A stretch of 58,500 nt of DNA from Bolinopsis microptera (taxonomy: Eukaryota; Ctenophora; Tentaculata; Lobata; Bolinopsidae): positions 16,082,419 to 16,140,918 of the forward strand of contig NC_087076.1 of assembly GCF_026151205.1 (NCBI RefSeq), read 5' to 3'. Under the pieces are notes generated by a model. That model saw nothing but the letters and a program-made list of their open reading frames with translations, ran no database searches and had not been told where the DNA came from. Of this stretch, positions 45,001 through 49,700 are shown piece by piece. Both the position numbers and the translations under genes were made by a program. Within the stretch, counting starts at the first letter, position 1, and each line of letters opens with the position of its first letter.

Positions 45001-45430
45001 AATATGTGAGTAATATGTGAGTAATATGTGAGTTATATGTGAGTTATATGTGAGTAATATGTCAAATTAAATGCGCTGACTGAGGCAGATATACTAGATA
45101 CCTACCTATGTGACCTATGTGATCGAGCAAAGCATCACTATCAGTGCAAAAAGAAAGCGTAGAACTATAGAGTTCGCGCAGCTGTACAACTACAATGCAA
45201 CTACAGTGCAACTACAGTGCAACTACAGTACAACTACAGTGCAACTACAGTGCAACTACAATGCAAATAAGCAGCCACACAACAAAAATGCTGAACCAAA
45301 AGCTAAAACATCGCTAAATACTATCATAGCGCAAATGGCAGAGTGGCAATGCGTCCCTAATAGCGTCCCCTGCAATATAGCGTCCCTACCTACCATTGTC
45401 AAGAATGACAGCATCAACATCGTAGTACAT
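27500..45430 (-). CDS. Divergent (orphan) actin, nine exons, one intron of 14.8 kb
   Basis: Minus-strand exons: 45430-45394, 44904-44792, 30003-29902, 29723-29581, 29294-29188, 28856-28720, 28579-28474, 28111-27962, 27726-27500. All splice phases agree. The coding length is 1,122 nt, or 373 residues, against 375 in conventional actin. Motifs: [17 protein letters not shown] (phosphate loop 1), [10 protein letters not shown] (with the His73 equivalent), [38 protein letters not shown] (loop 2, with Val for the usual Ser), [58 protein letters not shown] and a C-terminal HRKCL. The D-loop ([12 protein letters not shown]) differs strongly from standard actin. There are no ARP2- or ARP3-type insertions. 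The start ATG at 45428-45430 gives a short N-terminus, MYYDVDAV. It probably binds ATP and may join or modify filaments. Low similarity for an actin suggests a specialised role. Confidence 0.93.
28195..28300. repeat. Dispersed repeat related to 33471-33590
   Basis: The words TTGATTGACGATGTCAA, CCTTCCAG, GTAGCTTTGCTAC and GCGGCGCG occur in the same order at 33475-33580. It is probably a small non-autonomous element. It lies in an actin intron. Confidence 0.65.
30250..30465. repeat. Unclassified element with CATGCCCCAAA inverted repeat
   Basis: A locally GC-rich stretch. CATGCCCCAAA at about 30418 and TTTGGGGCATG at about 30438 form a short hairpin. The overlapping 190-residue minus ORF shows no protein-like features. 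Confidence 0.4.
30956..31125. repeat. Dispersed ~165-bp repeat, inverted copy of 14410-14576
   Basis: Shares GGCCAATTTTTTATTTTTTC, TTAAAGCATTTGACCCAGTC and GATGCCGTGGTGT with the reverse complement of the copy in the receptor intron. It abuts the LINE remnant, so it may be part of that element. Confidence 0.85.
31126..31592 (+). mobile_element. Non-LTR retrotransposon ORF2 C-terminal remnant
   Basis: The frame reads [22 protein letters not shown] and [18 protein letters not shown]. This is the typical C-terminal segment of LINE ORF2 proteins (R-x-S-x-H-x-L-x-IE-x-GR ... C-x-x-C ... DE-x-H-x-L-x-x-C-x-x-Y). Only about 150 residues remain and no reverse-transcriptase motifs lie upstream. A dead, 5'-truncated copy inside the actin intron. 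Confidence 0.82.
31620..32275 (+). repeat. ~600-bp direct repeat, copy 1
   Basis: Matches 34355-34890 over most of its length. Shared words include GTAGCGAATGTGCCAAGT, GACAAATATTAAGTTTCCAC, TTCGGGTCTTCAAACTGGAC and TGCTTACATTTTTGTCCTTA. Contains the palindrome CCTGGGGTCCCCAGG at about 31786-31800. Confidence 0.88.
32297..32360 (+). repeat. Second CCTGGGGTCCCCAGG palindrome copy
   Basis: CATTCCGCC(A/G)AATCT, TTATGAACATAA and AGCCTGGGGTCCCCAGGTAAA repeat the arrangement at 31745-31805. The palindrome is perfect over 7+1+7 bases in both. Confidence 0.8.
32680..32870. repeat. Interstitial telomere-like repeat block 1
   Basis: ACCCTAACCC words, some degenerate, lie at about 32758-32808. They are embedded in a unique flank (ATTAATCACTCTACACTCGA, TTCAACCCGTTCT) that is shared with 39308-39530. 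Orientation CCCTAA on the plus strand. Confidence 0.85.
32871..33420. other. Intron stretch, no gene recognised
   Basis: The ~92-residue plus ORF at 33108-33386 resembles nothing I know. Composition is like its surroundings. Confidence 0.4.
33590..33725. repeat. Dispersed repeat, inverted relative to 57735-57830
   Basis: ATTCGGAATCAGCGT, AAGTTGGTTT(C/A)AACAGTCGGGGGCC and AGAACAATCTCGA match the reverse complement of 57735-57815. Two diverged copies 24 kb apart define an unclassified element. Confidence 0.83.
34355..34890 (+). repeat. ~600-bp direct repeat, copy 2
   Basis: Same family and orientation as 31620-32275, with indels. A further short echo at 35035-35110 (GGAAAATCATAATTT, TTATTTTTAGCGTTC, TTAAACGCAGCCGATTTT) repeats 34875-34950, and 37907-37985 repeats 34955-35030. 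Confidence 0.88.
35130..36510. other. Intron stretch upstream of the first DUF4430 gene
   Basis: No coding signal was seen. It probably includes the promoter and 5'-UTR exon of the downstream gene: the coding exon is preceded by TACATTTCAG/CTCTAAGCT, an acceptor-like site 9 bases before the ATG. Confidence 0.5.
36511..37050 (+). CDS. GPI-anchor-type transcobalamin-like (DUF4430) protein 1
   Basis: 179 residues. Signal peptide [20 protein letters not shown], cut probably before EKD. One domain (about residues 23-135) has the DUF4430/transcobalamin C-terminal beta-grasp pattern: [52 protein letters not shown]. The same fold forms the cobalamin-capping C-domain of intrinsic factor and transcobalamin. 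The C-terminus is a GPI-signal-like hydrophobic tail (SGGSVANLG...[14 protein letters not shown]) with no cytoplasmic residues. No alpha-barrel cobalamin domain is present, so the ligand is unknown. The coding part is one exon, with an acceptor-like CAG nine bases before the ATG. It is paralogous to the gene at 39949. Confidence 0.82.
   Translation: MSMIKTAILLTVLCCTLCFAEKDVTILAVYQLNPAEPITLPYGLNIDVTGLADDATLLDVMMKARNEGEMTFEGTESTDFGFFVTTIGVLEAGEKQYWKIQGSVGGAAFTPIQKGVSTYVPVDFEKVLFTLVSWSDDSAEGDSTHVDTNDGYTSGGSVANLGFPLFIITLLASLILMQH
37051..39300. other. Intergenic stretch between the DUF4430 paralogs
   Basis: No gene seen. It holds a copy of the 34955 repeat (37907-37985), an 18-bp perfect palindrome GGAATTCAATTGAATTCC (38382-38399) and a 61-nt hairpin (38420-38480). 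Part of it was copied along with the gene: GAGATAGTAAGAAAGCACCG recurs after both stops. Confidence 0.6.
38420..38480. other. 23-bp-stem hairpin (miRNA-precursor-sized)
   Basis: The arms 38420-38442 and 38458-38480 are reverse complements with three mismatches. The loop is 15 nt. The size resembles the hairpin at 7281-7339, but the sequences are unrelated. Confidence 0.65.
39308..39590. repeat. Interstitial telomere-like repeat block 2
   Basis: CCCAACCCTAATCC to AAACCCTAACCCTAACG (about 39441-39508) lies in the same flanking context as 32680-32870. The shared tail TACGTGATCGA(A/G)ACAGTT and GCCAATATCTCGCCAGG also occurs at 33440-33475 and 33598-33615. Confidence 0.85.
39949..40539 (+). CDS. 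GPI-anchor-type transcobalamin-like (DUF4430) protein 2
   Basis: 196 residues and clearly a tandem duplicate of 36511-37050. Signal peptide [19 protein letters not shown]. Domain with [69 protein letters not shown]-terminal GPI-type tail SGGSVANLG...[13 protein letters not shown]. Compared with copy 1 it has two insertions, one near [12 protein letters not shown] and one near [11 protein letters not shown]. The first ATG of copy 1 has become ATA here, so translation starts at the second Met. The same acceptor-like CAG/CTCTAAGCT precedes it. It probably sits on the cell surface. The ligand is unknown. Confidence 0.82.
   Translation: MIKTAILLTAVLCCKLCFAEKYVTIMAIYQLDKPIPETPEIYEFHYHLNINVVGLADDATLLDAMTKAQQENKMMFDGIQSTDETFGLWVTTIGYLHASGKQYWKIQAAVGDADFADAAFVENEISVGVSNYVPVNTEKVLFTWVSFEEPPPGYVDDSIEGDSADTNAGTSGGSVANLGFRLFLITLLASLILMQH
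40760..40850. repeat. Duplicated GGCGCGCGCTACTTCG word
   Basis: CGGCGCGCGCTACTTCG occurs twice 58 bases apart, a GC-rich island in AT-rich DNA. Downstream at about 40985-41030 is a short AGTTTTTCAA tandem array. Confidence 0.65.
41591..42745 (-). CDS. Rhodopsin-like (class A) GPCR, intronless
   Basis: 384 residues with seven hydrophobic segments. TM1 has [10 protein letters not shown] (GN-type motif as GD). TM2 has MAVCDL (LAxxD). The TM3 start has the conserved Cys (LLCHVEEN). TM6 has FFLSYLPF, keeping the Pro. TM7 has NFLVYSL (NPxxY-like). The TM3 end reads [13 protein letters not shown], so the usual D/ERY is LKL. ECL2 has two cysteines ([10 protein letters not shown]) for the disulfide. 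The N-terminus has NKT, a glycosylation site. A basic, Gln/Pro-rich C-tail follows. The gene lies entirely in the actin intron on the same strand as actin. The ligand cannot be told; a peptide- or amine-type orphan receptor is possible. Confidence 0.9.
   Translation of the reverse strand: MTKYSLNDQVLLNMQTDNKTLYGIKDDAERSLLILWNFTVIMLSLIGDSIILIATIKYKAIKLHKVIITVMQHMAVCDLIQTVFRVFPVTLAIISDRWIVGELLCHVEENVSWACALLTSFLTCAMTTLKLIIVKYPLRTGAWSTLLGHKICASLWLLVLCWCTPLLVVRLLYTGDTLHFSYINYSCVYDCLPPSVPTWLTWYLPISVAAFGILCYTTLIVTSVLLLIVASRAASRHGETLRWEGVTTVLLTFGVFFLSYLPFTVWLVTYLRGVKYSSTSIRVMSYLTNLNVMANFLVYSLTVRSFRHFLKMKMTELLSLMRLSMREGRQHYQRPLALERQRQKPNPRQDPPEGDKTLTPAAGLQGSQLEIQQLNFQNIVDTLV
42746..44791. other. Intron stretch upstream of the GPCR
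   Basis: Likely contains the GPCR promoter. No other coding region or clear repeat was seen. Confidence 0.5.
44792..45430 (-). CDS. Actin exons 1 and 2
   Basis: Exon 1 (45430-45394) encodes [12 protein letters not shown] and the first base of Gly. Exon 2 (44904-44792) completes it and reads [26 protein letters not shown]. The donor GTAGGT is at 45393-45388. The acceptor CTCACAG abuts the 11-bp array. These exons are 14.8 kb from the rest of the gene but in phase with it. Confidence 0.88.
44907..45060. repeat. 11-bp tandem array GTGAGTAATAT, ~14 units
   Basis: Nearly perfect head-to-tail units, two with GTTATAT. On the minus strand the array runs into the actin exon 2 acceptor (…ATATTACTCACAG), so it supplies the acceptor sequence itself. 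Confidence 0.95.
45187..45263. repeat. 11-bp tandem array CAACTACAGTG, 7 units
   Basis: Seven units with occasional A/G changes, in the same actin intron as the previous array and with the same 11-bp period. The 131-residue ORF over it is just the translated repeat. Confidence 0.93.
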
Positions 45431-46574
45431 CTCATCGGTTGTGGCGAAACTAACTACACAACAAATACGTCTTTCCGCTTGAACTTCGAGGAACTACACG
45501 TGTAAAAACTTAATCTTATTACCGATAAATTGCCTGAGCATGGTGGTACTGCAACGTACTGTTTACTTGCTTAGCAGGCTGTTTGCACTGTTTAGCAGGC
45601 AGTTTGCGGAGGAAGTACAACTGGACAACTGGTCATTCTCTTGTTTAAGTATTTCTGAATTTACACATTCAAAAGAAGGGTCTACGTAATACTAATAGAG
45701 GCCGGAGAGTAAGGGTAATATTAATAGTGGTAAGGGTAAGGATAAGGTTGAATATTTCGAAGAATTATGGAATATAAATGATGACCAGTTGTCAATGAGC
45801 AGGTGTACCAGATTCAATTAGTCTCATTGGTGCAACATGTTTATTATAGGAATTAGGAACTGAGAAACACGTTTACCGGCGACCTAACATTAAAGAATGA
45901 AAACAATTATTTCCTATTTGCAAAAAAAATTAGTAAATTCTATAACATTCATAATACAAAGCTTAGATCGTCTGCGCTACAAAAATGCTAAAAATCTAAG
46001 AAAAATCTACTCCCACTTTGGCTACAACGTCCGAGTCAGTGCTTGAATCTAACATTTATACTCTTTATGGGTTTCTTAGAGAAATAAGATTACTTCTCCT
46101 GTATTGATTATTGAAGTGTACCCAGATATTTACACATGCACTGTGTCGGACAGCCAGGAAGCACCCAAAGATAGAGCTATAAATACTATTATTGTTAAAA
46201 TAATATCGTACCTTGGTTATGCTAATTGCTTATTCAACAGTCAGGGATACAATGGGATATCACAGTCAAATACCTATCTAACTATTAGCGTTCATGCATT
46301 TTCAGGAAAATATTTCTGGCTCGCTGTTTATTAAATTAGTGTTAGGCTAATCTCATTTAGCTCATATTTAGTATTTAGCATAACTATAATATATAAAAAT
46401 CTTGAATCATTTAAAGTTCGTAAAATTTGCTTAATCGCATCGTTCCACAACTGGAAACTTCACTAAATAAAATAAACTTGTTCAATCAAATCTCAGCTAC
46501 TTCAACCTATGTGATAAATCTCTATTTAAAAATCCTCGAAACTCCAAAATAGAAGTTAACATTTGTCCACATTT
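45431..46574. other. Gap between actin 5' end and PDZ gene 3' end
   Basis: Should hold the actin promoter. No TATA box or gene was seen with confidence. GTTTAGCAGGC-type words repeat at about 45568-45605. Confidence 0.45.
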
Positions 46575-46709
46575 TTAAACTCTGGATAGTTGCTTGCTGG
46601 GGGTGGGTTTGACGGTCCTCTTTTTCCACATCTCAGTTAGTTCGCTGTTGTTGATCCCAGAGACTGAGCTAATGATGGATTGTATCTCAGAGTTGCTCCC
46701 GGAGGAATG
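46575..46709 (-). CDS. PDZ gene terminal exon
   Basis: HSSGSNSEIQ, IISSVSGINNSELTEMWKK and KPTPSKQLSRV then TAA. It joins in phase 0 to the exon ending AYKQS at 46886. The intron between them holds a 9-bp GTTATTGGA repeat (about 46764-46800). Confidence 0.72.
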   Translation of the reverse strand, partial: HSSGSNSEIQSIISSVSGINNSELTEMWKKRTVKPTPSKQLSRV

Positions 46710-49700
46710 CTGAAATAAGAACATCTGTTTTAGAATTTATTATCACCTCAAATATATTGACGAGTTATTGGAGTTATTGGAGTTATTGGAGTTATTGGAC
46801 AATCCTTACCGCCAACTTTGTTTCTTTAACTGAAAAGCAATAAAAGATATTTAGATAAAAACCCAGGTCTCAATACTCAACTCACACTTTGCTTATATGC
46901 CTGTTTCGTCCCAAAAGTAGTCTCCTGTTTGCGACTTGTAGCAGGATACGATGTCCCTGTCCCTGCTCTGTTACCCCTGTATCTCTGTCTCCGGACATCC
47001 GGTGATCGGACTCTCCCTTGTTCTGTGGAGTGAGAGTTTCGGTTAAACGTTCGGTTAAAACATTGAACAGTTACTTCTGATTGGGAGCGTACGTCGTACG
47101 AAAGAACATTGTAAATTGATATTACATTTTAGATAATATAATGTCCCCAATATTTAAACTATGGTACCACAAATCTAACACGTGACTAACCGCGGACTTC
47201 ACGTTGTGGTGGGCGAGGTTGTCTTACGTCAGTGTATCTCAAGTTAGAATCACAACTGTCCGGACCACCATTGTGATCACCACGTCTCCTCTGTGCTTCC
47301 TCGCTCTTATCGCTGTTGACTCTACGAACTATGCCCAGATGTCCGTGGTTTGAGGGTTGGTATCTCCGACGGAGGGAACTGCCCCCGGATCCTGGTCCTC
47401 CGGAAGAAGAATCCAGATCGTTGCTATGGAGATCGGTTCCACTGGATCTGTCGGCGCTATATGACCTTGAGTGAGAATGTTGCTCAGTTGCTTCGTACAT
47501 TGAGGGAATACCACGGGACATAAAACTTGATTTGAATTCCTCTTCTGAGTTTGGCCTTTCTCTTTGATAGTTCGGCTGTATGTTTCTGTGGTTGTTTTCT
47601 TCAGGAGCATCACTATAGTAACGAATCCATCACTGCCAACTTTATCAATAGGTTCTCGAGTATTGTCAGTAGAATAACGGACATTGTCCCCAGTATGATG
47701 GATATTGTCAGGGTGACGGATACTTTCTCCATGGTGACGATGTTATCTCCAGGATGGCGAATGTTATCGCTCGAAGAACGTTTGTTATCACCCGGATGAC
47801 GAATTATTGGTTGATGAGAGAAGGATGTTTGCTCCGCAGATACCTCACTGTTTAGTGACTGATATGAGTTTGCTCTAGCCACGTTCAAAGTGGATGTACT
47901 GATCGCTTCCTGAAACAATAAATCATCAAGTGAAGGCAGCTATATATCTAATAGATTAAATTTCAGCCTAAAGCTATGCCAAGTTAAAAGTTACTTTGTT
48001 CACTTTTGCATAATCTGGGACTTGATGTTATAATTAAAGATAACCTTTAATAAATCAGCGAGTTATTTAACATATGGTTGTCACTTTCGCCCAAAATATA
48101 AGCATTGATTTAAAGAATAATGAACCTTGAGTTGACCAGTGATACCGACCAGGACAATATTAAAAGTTTTAGTGCTATAGTTGTTATAAGAATAATACCA
48201 AATATGGTCAAAATGATTTGAACGAAAAAATGGCAAAACACCAAAAACATACATAATTCAATAATATCTATCTATCACGAATTACTCCATAGAAATCCAC
48301 TGCATCCAAGGGTGACATGTTAGCTCTCCAGGAGTCATCCTATCATCTTCATCAATTCTAAGTAGGTCAGAAAGAAATTCCTTGCTTTCCTGATCAAGTA
48401 GGGGGTTGATGAACTGCAGATGTCTGTATGCTGCTACTTCTTCCTTCGCTGAGAATGGACAGTCACCGTTCAGAAGAATGTAAGCGAGACATCCAATACT
48501 CCACGTCATAGCGGGGAAGCGCTGAGTAAGATCCATGGGTGAACCAATCAGGAGGCAGGTAAACTTCTGTTCCTTGATATCGGGTGTAAGGAGTATCTGG
48601 AATATGGGAAGCAGAGCCAAAGTCTATCAGTTTTATCCGGCAAGTTGTTGGATTGTAGAGGATGTTCTCGTCCTTGATGTCCCTGTGGTCGATTCCGAGT
48701 GAGATGAGGTAGATGCAGGTATCCAGGAGCTGGGTCAGGACTTCACGGGCATTCTCCACAGACAGGGCTCCGTTCTGAGAGATGTGATCAAACAAGTCCA
48801 CGAAGTTTGGTAGGTAATCCATCACAATAATCCAGGAATCCTGCTCGAAGTAGATCTCGTGAAGGTTTATCAGGTTAGGGTGGTCTAATGTCTCCGAGAA
48901 AATGATCTCGTCTGGTATCCTAGCTGATCTCTCTTCACACCAAGTCTTCCTCTTGCACTTTGAGTCGTTGATTATCTTCGCAGCGTAGAGGGTACCATCA
49001 GAGATCCGCTTGACCAGCCACACCGCTCCATATCCACCTTCTCCGAGCAGTCTAATGGGTTCGTAGGTTTCAGTGAAGTCAAGAGTGGTACTCATGGTAG
49101 GTTTGGAATTTATTGTAACAGAAGATGAGAAGTAATAGTTGTGATTGTAGAAGGAGGTAAAATGTTCGATGAGGTAACGCAAGCTGTAAGGGTATTTATA
49201 GTGAACTTGACAGGGGCGAGCATGGTGAGAGCCATGCCCTTTTCTCACGTGGGATCAGATCTCGACCGTGTGACAAGATCCAATGATTGGAGGTTCACAT
49301 GCTCTGATGTGACTGCTGAGTGATTGGATACCACAAATGTCTGGTCCAGTGGCCTGATCAGATAACATGTCTCCCCCACCCTGTTATCCCACGTGTAATA
49401 CAATCCTATGAGATACATTCCGTCACGTGATAATACATTGGGTCACATGATCATTTTTTGGCAAATATTTTCAATCTTTAGGATCATGATTAGATATAGG
49501 CTTACTTTTCTACAAGACAATATCACAATAAGTTACAAAAACAATGATACAATTTACAATTGTTAAATGATACAGTTTTTTCTCTTTATCTTACTATAGT
49601 GGGGTTCGGTTCTAACGGATAATTGACGAATTCCACTATCCAGGTCAATCAAGGAAATAACCTAATTAGATGTGATTTCATTAAACACTAAGTCTAAGAA

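Noticed and set aside
45110-45505. 131-residue plus ORF
   Set aside because: Mostly the translated 11-bp CAACTACAGTG array and antisense to actin exon 1.
46816-46835. 20-nt micro-exon in the PDZ gene between TTTTCAG and GTAAGG
   Set aside because: Including it puts the terminal exon in a frame that ends early. Direct splicing 46886 to 46709 keeps phase 0 and the longer tail.
47613-47918. 101-residue minus ORF extending the PDZ gene exon with IRHPGDN repeats and a hydrophobic end
   Set aside because: A donor (GAG/GTATCT) ends the exon at 47844. The rest is intron with a short GATGACGAATGTTATC-like repeat, and downstream exons fit phase 0 from that donor.
48463-49248. Kinase start at the upstream in-frame ATG (49248)
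   Set aside because: The upstream 51 residues are His/Tyr-rich, overlap the TATA box and precede the typical kinase N-terminus. The ATG at 49095 fits better.
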